Assembly: GCA_035297385.1 (NCBI GenBank)
Contig: DATGZD010000135.1
Coordinates: forward strand, 1-36,086
Origin: UBA11855 sp035297385
GTDB lineage: Archaea > Thermoproteota > Bathyarchaeia > Bathyarchaeales > Bathycorpusculaceae
Length of the DNA stretch: 36,086 bases
Direction of reading: 5' to 3'
Under the pieces are notes generated by a model that worked only from the letters and a program-made list of their open reading frames with translations, was not told the DNA's origin and did no database searches. The position numbers were made by a program, and so were the translations under genes. This document shows, in pieces, positions 1 to 7,563 of the stretch. How positions within the stretch are numbered: the first letter of the stretch is position 1; the number at the start of each line of letters is the position of its first letter.

Positions 1-53
1 GATTGTAATGCCGGAGCCTGCTGTATTTAGAGTTACTGAAACTGTTCGGACTC

Positions 54-1391
54 CATCGATTAATTAATTTTACAACAACTGGAACAACATCAAATTTCAC
101 TGAAAGAATAGTCAGCAACATAACATGGCCATTAAGTAGTATTCCATCCACTACTGATTTTACAGCTGGTATAGCAGCATCCTTTGGACGTGGCTTAATT
201 GGCTATTCTGGAACAACACCAGAACAACGATTGGTAACTGTTGACTTAAAAACAGGAGCAGTGCTAGTTAACAAGACAATTGAACCTGCAGGCAGCCAAG
301 TACTCATGGGTTACAGTGGTGCATCCGACGTTTGTGACAAAGGAATATATGCCTTCATAGATGCATGGGGACACTTCGTTGGACTTGACATTAGAACAGG
401 AGCAATACGATGGACAAGCGATAAGATGACTGAACCTTGGGACGCAAACAGCTTCGGAGCTTACGATACAACATCAGCTTATGGCATGTTCTACAGATGT
501 GGATACTCAGGTGTCTACGCCTTTGATTGGGATACAGGCAAAATAGTCTGGAAGTATGAAGCCCCAGCAATCACTCCATTCGAAACACCATATACAGATG
601 AAAACGGCACAACAGTAATGTCTTTCAACGGCGTAGCCTACGCTGCTGACGGAAAAATCTACACTATAAACACTGAACACACACCAACTCAACCAATCAC
701 AAGAGGCTGGCAATTACATGCAATTAATGCTACGACAGGAGAGAGTGTATTCAAAACAATAATGACTGGTAATATTGGTTCAATAGCTGATGGATACATG
801 TCAATTTCAGAGTCTTACACAGGTACACTATACGTTTTAGGTAAAGGTAAAAGTCAAACAACCGTAACAGCACCAGATACAGCTGTACCACTCGGAACGG
901 CAATGGTGATAAAAGGTTCAGTACTAGATCAATCACCCGCTCAACCAAATACACCATGCGTATCTAAAGATTCTATGAGTACACAAATGGAACACATACA
1001 CAGACAAATGCCGATCGATGGTCTATTCCATAACTTAAGCATAACGGGCGTTGAAGTATCTCTTACAGCCATGGGCGCAGATGGCAGCTATGTAGATGTT
1101 GGTAAAGTGACATCTGATGGCTACTACGGAACATTCAGTAAAACTTGGACAGCGCCAAAAGAAGGAGACTATACAATTGTTGCCACATTTGCCGGTGATG
1201 ATTCATATGGTAGTTCAGGTGCTTCAACAGCCGTAACAGTTGGTCCAGCTCCTACGACAACTAATAATGGACAACAACAAGAAGTAGTTGTTCCAGACTA
1301 TACAATGACAATAATTGGCGTTGGAATTGCAGTCATGATTGTAGTTGCCATTGTAGGATTAGCGTTGTTCTTTACAGTCAGAAAACGATAA
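54..1391 (+). CDS. 5'-truncated PQQ-propeller/Ig-like surface protein (possible pseudogene)
   Basis: This is the C-terminal half of the same family as the full-length proteins starting at 4788, 20387, 23199, 25967 and 31126. Paralogue similarity starts at about base 54 (HRLINF, matching YRLINW elsewhere), but bases 1-53 do not resemble the paralogues in any frame and an in-frame TAA lies at 6-8. About 420-450 N-terminal residues (signal peptide, N-terminal beta domain, first propeller blades) are therefore missing. Present are the last propeller blades (AFDWDTGKIVWKYEAP, HAINATTGES), the membrane-proximal Ig-like domain (KGKSQTTVTAP to YGSSGAST), and the tail PDYTMTIIG + transmembrane helix + RKR. 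The first start codon in frame is TTG at 231, with no ribosome site; I do not believe it. It is either a truncated pseudogene or a gene cut by an assembly join at the window edge. Family membership is sure; the status of the 5' end is not. Confidence 0.75.
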   Translation, partial: HRLINFTTTGTTSNFTERIVSNITWPLSSIPSTTDFTAGIAASFGRGLIGYSGTTPEQRLVTVDLKTGAVLVNKTIEPAGSQVLMGYSGASDVCDKGIYAFIDAWGHFVGLDIRTGAIRWTSDKMTEPWDANSFGAYDTTSAYGMFYRCGYSGVYAFDWDTGKIVWKYEAPAITPFETPYTDENGTTVMSFNGVAYAADGKIYTINTEHTPTQPITRGWQLHAINATTGESVFKTIMTGNIGSIADGYMSISESYTGTLYVLGKGKSQTTVTAPDTAVPLGTAMVIKGSVLDQSPAQPNTPCVSKDSMSTQMEHIHRQMPIDGLFHNLSITGVEVSLTAMGADGSYVDVGKVTSDGYYGTFSKTWTAPKEGDYTIVATFAGDDSYGSSGASTAVTVGPAPTTTNNGQQQEVVVPDYTMTIIGVGIAVMIVVAIVGLALFFTVRKR

Positions 1392-1394
1392 TTC

Positions 1395-1428
1395 GAAAGT
1401 GTCAAACCAAACTCACTTTCCTTTTTTT
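1395..1428 (+). terminator. hairpin plus T-tract terminator of the truncated surface-protein gene
   Basis: A 7-bp perfect inverted repeat (GAAAGTG at 1395-1401, CACTTTC at 1414-1420, 12-nt loop) is followed at once by CTTTTTTT. It starts 4 bases after the stop codon. The other surface-protein genes in the window end in pyrimidine tracts; this is the one with a clear stem. Confidence 0.6.
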
Positions 1429-1507
1429 GTCTATTCTTCATAAAATGCTTAATCTGAACATTAGAGCGTCTCTAAAACAATACTATCCTGAAAATGCTTA
1501 TCAGGCG

Positions 1508-1521
1508 GTCGCGCGCGCGAC
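1508..1521. repeat. GC-only-core palindrome GTCGCGCGCGCGAC
   Basis: A 14-bp perfect palindrome with an uninterrupted run of alternating C and G lies between the convergent surface-protein gene and yhbY. It stands out strongly from the AT-rich surroundings. The run of alternating pyrimidine-purine is of Z-DNA-forming type. Role unknown. Confidence 0.5.
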
Positions 1522-1581
1522 TATTTTTGAAGATGTATATCGCTTGCGACTTAATGCTTGTATAACTATTTACCAAAGCTA

Positions 1582-1863
1582 CTACTTTTTGCGTTTTCGA
1601 TACAATATAAACACATGTCCCCTAACTTCAACTAGAGCAGAACCTGTCTGTTCCGCGGCTTTTGCAGCTATATTTTTTGCCGTTTCTGTTTGCAACGCAC
1701 TTCTAAGAATCCTAACTTTTACCATTTTGTTCTTATCCAATTGTTTATCAACCTCAGTAGCTGATTGCGGAGTGAATCCATCTTTACCAACATGAATCGT
1801 TGGCTTTTCTTCTTTTAACACATGTTTTACGTGACGTTTCATGTTTGTTGTTATCTTACTCAA
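1582..1863 (-). CDS. YhbY/CRS1-type RNA-binding protein
   Basis: A 93-residue basic protein with the CRM (CRS1-YhbY) fold, an RNA-binding domain that in bacteria associates with the large ribosomal subunit precursor. Visible are the N-terminal HVGKDGFT (the GxxG-type loop region of CRM domains), ELDKNKMVKVRIL-like central helix/strand, the helix rich in A/K, and the closing strand GHVFILYRKRKK. I chose TTG at 1863 as start because GGAAGGTGA (1871-1879, overlapping the rnp4 stop codon) sits 7 bases before it. An upstream in-frame ATG at 1911 would force a long overlap with rnp4 and has no ribosome site. It is the second gene of a two-gene operon with rnp4, consistent with a role in RNA or ribosome maturation. 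Confidence 0.85.
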   Translation of the reverse strand: MSKITTNMKRHVKHVLKEEKPTIHVGKDGFTPQSATEVDKQLDKNKMVKVRILRSALQTETAKNIAAKAAEQTGSALVEVRGHVFILYRKRKK

Positions 1864-1870
1864 TGTTAAT

Positions 1871-2179
1871 TCACCTTCCTTTTCGTAGCAGGACTCGTTT
1901 TTGCCAGCCACAATTTAGACATGTAATCACGATATGAGGCTCCCTTTTTTGCCTTACTCTTACACGACAGTTCTCACCATAAATTAGGAGACTGTTACAT
2001 TTTTTGCAGGTGCGCCGTCTAAAATTTTGAGGTAAACGTATCTTTGCAGCCATGGCAATTTTTCGTGCAGATTCTATGTAGCGGCTAGCTAATTTAGGGT
2101 TCACCTTGCTGAATGTATTAGCTTGTTGAAATAAAATATCCACACGTTTCTTAGCTATCTGCTTAATCGAAGAATGCAC
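1871..2179 (-). CDS. rnp4: Ribonuclease P protein component 4 (Rpp21/Rpr2 family)
   Basis: Protein subunit of archaeal RNase P, which with the catalytic RNA removes the 5' leader of pre-tRNA. The 102-residue protein has an N-terminal helical pair (about residues 5-45, including ASRYIESARKIAM) that in this family pairs with Rpp29, followed by a zinc ribbon with Cys58-x2-Cys61 and Cys87-x2-Cys90. The C-terminus is strongly basic, for RNA contact. Length is normal for the family. Start is GTG at 2179, with AAGGTGA about 9 bases upstream. Its stop codon lies within the ribosome-binding site of yhbY, so the two are probably translated in a coupled way. Confidence 0.9.
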   Translation of the reverse strand: MHSSIKQIAKKRVDILFQQANTFSKVNPKLASRYIESARKIAMAAKIRLPQNFRRRTCKKCNSLLIYGENCRVRVRQKREPHIVITCLNCGWQKRVLLRKGR

Positions 2180-2220
2180 TTAAACAAGTCACCTTTCAAT
2201 GTTGTCTAAGAAACATGGAC

Positions 2221-2234
2221 ATATATTAATTAAT
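2221..2234 (-). promoter_or_regulatory. TATA-like promoter of the rnp4-yhbY operon
   Basis: Read on the minus strand, ATTAATTAATATAT lies about 45-55 bases upstream of the rnp4 GTG start, a suitable place for an archaeal TATA box with a leader of some 20 nt. The rest of the 2180-2546 gap holds only this, the opposing promoter near 2516, and a weak 62-codon reading frame that I do not accept. Confidence 0.4.
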
Positions 2235-2515
2235 GATGCCACAAAAAATGACTATAGCATTTCTCCTTCATTAATTAATTCAAGAAAAGATGAAATTGGG
2301 ACTACTATCTTTTCATATGTAGCGATTTTTCCATTCCTTATTGTTTTTCATTGTAATAATTCAGAAATAATACGAAACATTGCATAAACCGTAAAATTAG
2401 CTGGTTTCATAGTTTTATATTCTCGCTTTTATAATGATTACATTATGTTGAGTGTTCCTGTATGTTTTCTTGATCAAGAGCAATTGAGTAAAGATTTTTC
2501 GGTTTTTTAGAATGG

Positions 2516-2525
2516 TTTAAAAATA
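2516..2525 (+). promoter_or_regulatory. TATA box of the short PQQ-propeller gene
   Basis: TTTAAAAATA centred about 26 bases upstream of the ATG at 2547 would place the transcript start almost on the start codon, so the message may be nearly leaderless. A weak Shine-Dalgarno-like AAAGGT lies about 10 bases before the ATG, so a further-upstream promoter is also possible. Confidence 0.4.
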
Positions 2526-2546
2526 CATTAAAAGGTAATTGACTAA

Positions 2547-3890
2547 ATGGGGCATAACTTGATTTGTGAAAAGGTTACGCAGCTATTTGCACTATTTGCA
2601 GCTTTAATGATAGTCACTTCGGCACTCGCGGCAGTATCTCAAGTAGGGTTTGCCCAAACTGTCGTCAAAGGAGATCAAGCAGACTTTTCATGGCCAATGT
2701 TTCATCATGATGCTGAGTTTACAGGTTATACTCAAAGCTCGGCTCCTAACGTAGCCAATCAGTTATGGAATTATACTCTCCCAAGCGGTGTTATGTGTGC
2801 TTCTCCTGCTATTGTTGATGATAGATTGTTCATACAATCAGAGGATAACTACGTTTATTGTTTAAACGCTACTACAGGAGATTTTATTTGGAAATTTAGA
2901 GGCGTGGGGTCTATGGTTTTTACTCAAGGACAATATCATCCAAATAGAGCTAGCCCTGCAGTTGTGAACGGAAAGGTCTATGTTGGTTCAATAGATGATT
3001 TCATGTATTGCTTGAACGCATCTTCAGGAGACATTATATGGAAATACCAGACTGGAGATGATTTGTATTCTTTTGTTGCGGTTACTGATGGCAAGGTTTT
3101 CACGGGATCAGCGGATTTTAATCTTTATTGTTTCAATGCAAATACAGGAGAGTTAGTTTGGAAATATAACACTGAAGATTGGCCCTTTAACCCTGCTGTT
3201 GCTGATGGCAAAGTGTTCGCAGGTAGCCATGACGTTTTTTATGCTTTAGACGAAAATACAGGAGCAGTGTTATGGACGTATACGGCTTCAAGCGTTATCA
3301 GCGATTCTCCAGCTGTAGCTGACGGAAAAGTTTTCTTCGCTGACGGCGGGTCACCGCAGGGCTTTGCGGGGGCAAGAATTCATTGTTTAGACGCAGATTC
3401 GGGAACGATTATATGGAGTTCTGATATGCCACCGGCTGTATTTTCATCTCCAGCTTTCGCTTACAGTAGGGTTTTCGTGGGTTCTTGGGATAAGAATGTT
3501 TACTGTATAAATCCTAACGATGGAGCAGTAATTTGGAGTTATCCCACTAACGGTCCTGTCGCCTCTTCACCTGCAATCGCTGATGGCAAACTGTACATAG
3601 GTTCAAACGACGGCTACATTTATTGTTTAAACGCAACGTCAGGGTTAGGAATCTGGAATTATAAGATTGGAACTGAAGTGAAATCTTCTCCCGCCATCGC
3701 TGACGGAAAACTGTACGTTGTGTCAAGGAAAGGCGTTGTTTATTGTTTTGGCGAAGCATCAACATCAGGTACGACGTCGCCTGAGTCGCCCCTTAATTAC
3801 GAGTCTTACATGATAATAGCAGTCGTTGTCATTGCGATAGTCTTCGTGAGCGCGTTCCTATATGTTAGACTAAAGAAAAAGAAAACCTAA
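2547..3890 (+). CDS. Secreted, membrane-anchored PQQ-like beta-propeller protein
   Basis: A 447-residue exported protein. It has a signal peptide (about residues 1-37, cleavage near GFAQ), then about eight repeats of roughly 40 residues of the PQQ-like type (pattern SPAIADGKLYIGS..D..YCLNATSG..IW.Y), and a C-terminal transmembrane helix (YMIIAVVVIAIVFVSAFLY) with a KKKK tail. This is a full propeller displayed outside the cell. Seven of the eight blades carry Cys at the same place (VYCLN, MYCLN, LYCFN, IHCLD, VYCIN, IYCLN, VYCFG); the exception is FYALD. No PQQ-dehydrogenase catalytic set is seen, so a binding or scaffold role is more likely than an enzyme. It is shorter than the large PQQ/Ig proteins nearby and lacks their Ig-like domains and LPTDYWTRP signature. 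Its stop overlaps the end of the convergent methyltransferase gene by 4 bases. Confidence 0.85.
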   Translation: MGHNLICEKVTQLFALFAALMIVTSALAAVSQVGFAQTVVKGDQADFSWPMFHHDAEFTGYTQSSAPNVANQLWNYTLPSGVMCASPAIVDDRLFIQSEDNYVYCLNATTGDFIWKFRGVGSMVFTQGQYHPNRASPAVVNGKVYVGSIDDFMYCLNASSGDIIWKYQTGDDLYSFVAVTDGKVFTGSADFNLYCFNANTGELVWKYNTEDWPFNPAVADGKVFAGSHDVFYALDENTGAVLWTYTASSVISDSPAVADGKVFFADGGSPQGFAGARIHCLDADSGTIIWSSDMPPAVFSSPAFAYSRVFVGSWDKNVYCINPNDGAVIWSYPTNGPVASSPAIADGKLYIGSNDGYIYCLNATSGLGIWNYKIGTEVKSSPAIADGKLYVVSRKGVVYCFGEASTSGTTSPESPLNYESYMIIAVVVIAIVFVSAFLYVRLKKKKT

Positions 3891-4525
3891 AACTGATCTT
3901 CACTACTGTGTTTGCGTATGAAAATAAGGGGCATAAACATGGAAACATTACGTCGGTACTCACGATATTTCTCGCCAAATTTGCTTTCTACGTATTTTTC
4001 CTCTTTTCTTGCCAAACGGTAGTAAATAGTGACTAGAATTGACCAGAGCGCTGCAGAAATCGGTGAGAAGCTGTAAACAATCATGCTGAGCGTGGCGAGG
4101 AGAATGCCCAAGTACTGAGGGTGCCGAACATACTTGTAGATACCGTCCGTTACAAGAGTGTCTTTGGCGTTGAATATTTTTGACCAGCCAAGCATAACCA
4201 GCACGCCTCCCATGAAGAACATGATTAGCCCGAGTATCTTAAGCGGTAAATTATTAAACGGAAGCCATCCTGATGGGTCGGTTCCGAACACCCACAACAC
4301 CGTGTAGATACTTGTGGGGATCCCCTGCATTGAGATGTAGAATGAAACGATCCATGTTGCTGCGGCAGCTAAGCGTTGTGAGAAGCCAAATGTTTCCGCA
4401 ACTATTACAGTCACTGAAGCACCCCATAATCGGCCTTCTCTCTTCTTCTTGAACTCTAAGAATCCGATTAAAGCAAAAAGGAAAAACAACACCACATTCA
4501 GGATAATTAGGTCTAATTCTATCAA
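3887..4525 (-). CDS. Integral membrane methyltransferase, isoprenylcysteine/phospholipid methyltransferase-like
   Basis: A 212-residue protein with about five transmembrane helices. Its C-terminal third carries the family signature: GIYKYVRHPQYLG (RHPxY at residues 134-138), a hydrophobic hairpin, then a cytoplasmic Glu-rich helix (RKEEKYVESKFGEKYREY). In ICMT/PEMT-type enzymes this binds S-adenosylmethionine and methylates a membrane-embedded or lipid substrate. The substrate cannot be told from the sequence. The start is TTG at 4525; I see no good ribosome-binding site, so the exact start is uncertain. It converges on the PQQ-propeller gene with a 4-base overlap. Confidence 0.75.
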   Translation of the reverse strand: MIELDLIILNVVLFFLFALIGFLEFKKKREGRLWGASVTVIVAETFGFSQRLAAAATWIVSFYISMQGIPTSIYTVLWVFGTDPSGWLPFNNLPLKILGLIMFFMGGVLVMLGWSKIFNAKDTLVTDGIYKYVRHPQYLGILLATLSMIVYSFSPISAALWSILVTIYYRLARKEEKYVESKFGEKYREYRRNVSMFMPLIFIRKHSSEDQF

Positions 4526-4679
4526 CGTCAGTAGCCCAACACGTTTTTACGTGTTGTTCCAGAAATAAGAGTTTCTGAAAAATTGGTTGAATAGACATTC
4601 GGCATATCGCTAGCTGAAACTGAAGAGGAATTATCAACTATGCAAATTATTACAATCGTCATTAACAAGTGAGGAATAG

Positions 4680-4696
4680 AACGCGGCAGTCGCGTT
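4680..4696. promoter_or_regulatory. Inverted repeat AACGCG-N5-CGCGTT upstream of a surface-protein TATA box
   Basis: A perfect 6-bp inverted repeat with a 5-base spacer lies about 12 bases upstream of the TATA-like TTAAATAAG (4708-4716). Position and symmetry fit a dimeric regulator's operator. The other paralogue promoters do not carry an obvious copy. Confidence 0.35.
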
Positions 4697-4707
4697 TCGC
4701 AAAAATG

Positions 4708-4787
4708 TTAAATAAGCGAGCACTGAAAAACGAAGTGCGCAAGCTAGAAAAATAGACTTGCATATACTAGAAGGAAAAAAGAAAGAA
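4708..4787 (+). promoter_or_regulatory. Promoter and leader of surface-protein gene at 4788
   Basis: TTAAATAAG (4708-4716) is the TATA candidate, giving a transcript start near 4738. The leader then begins with a small stem GCAAG (4739-4743)/CTTGC (4757-4761) and ends in ACTAGAAGGAAAAAAG before the ATG. The purine-rich end matches the leaders at 25967 and 31126. Another stem, GCACT/AGTGC (4720-4738), overlaps the presumed start site. Confidence 0.45.
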
Positions 4788-7409
4788 ATGCAATTGAAAC
4801 TGAACAAAACAAAGCTACTTTCTATGATTGCGATAGTTCTATTTATTGCCTCTATACTTCTTGTAGAAATACCAGTTAAGCCAGCTAATGCTCAACTTGC
4901 CGCCAAACAACCGTATATTGGACCATTGCAAGCAGGCGATACTGCTGCCGTAACAGCTGTGACTCGAGCTTTCCTTAGCTTTGTACCGAACCCCATAGGC
5001 GTCGGCCAGATACTGTTGGTCAACTTTTGGATTAACCCTGCGCTTCCTTCAAATGACGTAATAATTCCTGATGGGGGCTACGTGATCACAATCACGAAGC
5101 CAGACGGAACCAAAGATGTCAAAACAATGAGGTCTGAACCTGCTACAGCTGCAAATTGGTTTCAATATGTGCCCGACCAAGTTGGTCAATATTCGCTAAA
5201 GTTTGAATTTCTTGGAACGTACTTTCCAACGGGATGGTACTATAATGGAGCTATTGTAACGAACTCGTCATTGGTAGGTACTACTTTTTCTATGGGAAAT
5301 AACACAATATCAACCTACTTTAAACCCAGTTCCACCGCAGAACAAAGCCTAACGGTACAGCAAGACCCAGTGTGGTCGTGGCCTTTGGCATTACCAACCG
5401 ACTACTGGACGCGACCTGCATCAATGAACAATAGAGGATGGTGGCCGATCCTAGGAGCTTATCCAGGTACTGGCTATGTAGGCTATGGTTACTCTAATTG
5501 GGACACACTCTATCCTAACACAAATCCACAGTATATGACACTCCAAGATTTCACTCCGTGGGTTAAAGCACCGAACACAGCTCACGTACTTCGGAAACAA
5601 CTGGGCGCAATTGCAGGTCTCATCGGAGGACCAGCAGGGCAATATGGCACGACTAGCAGTCCCGGCACTCCAAGTGTAATCTACGCTGGACGAATCTACC
5701 AAACCATGACTGTACCGATAGATGGCGTACCAACAAGCGCTGCAGTAAGCTACGACTTACGTACCGGAGAACAGTATTACGCAATACCGACAGCCGCACC
5801 TTACAATGGTATCACACCCAATCTCGTTGCATATGTAAATCCAGTGATAAATACCGAGACGCTTGCGGGTGTGGAAGTAGGATCTCAGACTTGGTCGGTA
5901 GAGCTTCTATCGATTAGCGGCTCGTATTTGAGAAAGATCAATCCGTACACTGGAGCGTTAACGTTGAACGTCTCTATTGCTCCATTGTCGGGAGGAACCT
6001 TCCACAACCAGATAGGCGGCTACGTCTTGAACATACAGGATCTCGGCGCGGCTGCAGGTTCTCAACGCTATCGTTTAATCAACTGGACTACACGCGGAAC
6101 CAGCACTAACTTCACAAGCAGAATCATAAGCAACACAACCTACCTAAGAAGCAGCCTACCTTCCATGTTGGATTACGATGCGGGTTTGGGTGGCGAAGTT
6201 ACAGATACATACGGTGCAATGAATCTTACCGGCCAGCCCTTTGGTCAAAAACGTTGGTGGGTATCGATTCAGTTTTATGATCTGTCAACGGGCGCGCTGA
6301 AATATAACATAACGACAGATGCATACCCAGACATTCTGTACCACAACGGCCCCTCAATAATGGACCACGGAAAAATCGCTGCTTGGACACAGGGTGGGTA
6401 CTGGGTAATAGCTGATGGGCGTACAGGGAAATGGATTAGAAGTGACGGAACGGACTATCCTTGGTCATCGGCGGGCTTCGGAGCTTACGCAGCTTCGTCA
6501 GCTTATGGCCTCTTGATCAGGTATGCCTACAACTACGTCTACGCCTTCAACTGGACTGATGGCAAATTAGTCTGGAAATACGAAGCACCAACATATGCAC
6601 CCTTCGAAACTCCCTACACCGACGTGAATGGCACCGAAGTTTATTCCTTCAACGGAGATGGCTACATTGCTGACGGAAAGCTGTACGTAGCTAACACGGA
6701 ACACACACCAACTTATCCATTGACCAGAGGTTGGGGCATACACGCCATCAACATAACAGACGGCTCACTTTTATGGAAGCTGGATAATCCTATGACTTAT
6801 GGTGGTGTAGCTGACGGCTACTTGGTAGCCGCAAACTCGTGGGACGGATACCTTTACGTCATAGGTAAAGGCAAAAGTCAAACAACAGTTACAGCACCAG
6901 ATACAGCTGTGCCACTTGGAACAGGCGTCATGATAAAAGGTAAAGTCCTTGACCTATCCCCCGCACAAGCAGGCACACCAGCCGTATCCAAAGACTCAAT
7001 GTCAATGCAGATGGAATATTTGCACCTAGGACAGCCACAGGGAGGACTCTGGAACAATGTAACAACCATCGGAGTTCCAGTAAGCTTAACTGCTTTAGGC
7101 TCAGACGGTACTGTCATCGATGTGGGCACAGCTACAACTAACGGCTACTCAGGCGAATTTGATGTGGCTTGGACTCCACCAAAGCAGGATACGTACCAAA
7201 TCGTCGCTTCCTTCGCTGGAGACGATTCATATGGTAGTTCAATGTCTACAACTGCTGTAACCGTAGGTCCAGCTCCAGAAAAAGTAACTGTTCCCGAGCA
7301 GACTGTGCCACCGGACTATACAATGACAATAATTGGCGTAGGAATTGCAGTCATAATTGTAGTTGCTATCTTAGTCGCTGCTGCTGTATTGATACTTAGA
7401 AGACGGTAG
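4788..7409 (+). CDS. Large PQQ-propeller/Ig-like cell-surface protein (paralogue A)
   Basis: An 873-residue exported protein. The signal peptide ends near residue 36 (KPANAQ). An N-terminal beta-sandwich-like domain follows (about 55-190; SFVPNPIGVGQ, ITKPDGTKDV, QVGQYSLKFEF), then the family signature LPTDYWTRP, a PQQ-like propeller (about 215-710; YDLRTGEQYY, AFNWTDGKLVWKYEAP, HAINITDGSLLWKL), a membrane-proximal Ig-like domain (about 715-835) and the tail PDYTMTIIG + helix + RRR. Many NxS/T sequons suggest heavy N-glycosylation. I chose ATG at 4788 over the in-frame TTG at 4758 because AGAAGGA lies just upstream and the signal peptide then has normal shape. The family looks like an S-layer, adhesin or binding protein; no enzyme motif is evident. 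The Ig-domain Cys of several paralogues is Ala here (GTPAVSK). Confidence 0.85.
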   Translation: MQLKLNKTKLLSMIAIVLFIASILLVEIPVKPANAQLAAKQPYIGPLQAGDTAAVTAVTRAFLSFVPNPIGVGQILLVNFWINPALPSNDVIIPDGGYVITITKPDGTKDVKTMRSEPATAANWFQYVPDQVGQYSLKFEFLGTYFPTGWYYNGAIVTNSSLVGTTFSMGNNTISTYFKPSSTAEQSLTVQQDPVWSWPLALPTDYWTRPASMNNRGWWPILGAYPGTGYVGYGYSNWDTLYPNTNPQYMTLQDFTPWVKAPNTAHVLRKQLGAIAGLIGGPAGQYGTTSSPGTPSVIYAGRIYQTMTVPIDGVPTSAAVSYDLRTGEQYYAIPTAAPYNGITPNLVAYVNPVINTETLAGVEVGSQTWSVELLSISGSYLRKINPYTGALTLNVSIAPLSGGTFHNQIGGYVLNIQDLGAAAGSQRYRLINWTTRGTSTNFTSRIISNTTYLRSSLPSMLDYDAGLGGEVTDTYGAMNLTGQPFGQKRWWVSIQFYDLSTGALKYNITTDAYPDILYHNGPSIMDHGKIAAWTQGGYWVIADGRTGKWIRSDGTDYPWSSAGFGAYAASSAYGLLIRYAYNYVYAFNWTDGKLVWKYEAPTYAPFETPYTDVNGTEVYSFNGDGYIADGKLYVANTEHTPTYPLTRGWGIHAINITDGSLLWKLDNPMTYGGVADGYLVAANSWDGYLYVIGKGKSQTTVTAPDTAVPLGTGVMIKGKVLDLSPAQAGTPAVSKDSMSMQMEYLHLGQPQGGLWNNVTTIGVPVSLTALGSDGTVIDVGTATTNGYSGEFDVAWTPPKQDTYQIVASFAGDDSYGSSMSTTAVTVGPAPEKVTVPEQTVPPDYTMTIIGVGIAVIIVVAILVAAAVLILRRR

Positions 7410-7433
7410 TTAAGACAAATAGTCGATGTATCA

Positions 7434-7452
7434 ACTTCCTCTTTTTTATTTC
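7434..7452 (+). terminator. Pyrimidine-tract terminator of paralogue A
   Basis: ACTTCCTCTTTTTTATTTC lies about 25 bases after the stop codon, with a run of six T at 7442-7447 and no clear stem. It is typical of archaeal T-tract termination. Confidence 0.5.
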
Positions 7453-7563
7453 TTGAACGTAGAACGAATCTGAAAAGGCTAATTCTAACAAGAATTAAGA
7501 CAAGAAAAGACTAAAGCTATATCGTACATGTCTTCGATTCGGATGTTTAATTTGCCTTATGAA

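Noticed and set aside
1427..1795. 122-codon plus-strand frame
   Set aside because: Lies opposite yhbY, with no ribosome site and no protein-like pattern; shadow of the real gene.
2199..2387. 62-codon plus-strand frame in the gap before the short PQQ gene
   Set aside because: Low-complexity AT-driven composition, no ribosome site, and overlaps the rnp4 promoter.
4788..7409. Assignment of the large proteins as PQQ-dependent dehydrogenases
   Set aside because: Only the propeller repeat pattern is present; the catalytic and cofactor residues of the dehydrogenases and their cytochrome domains are not seen.
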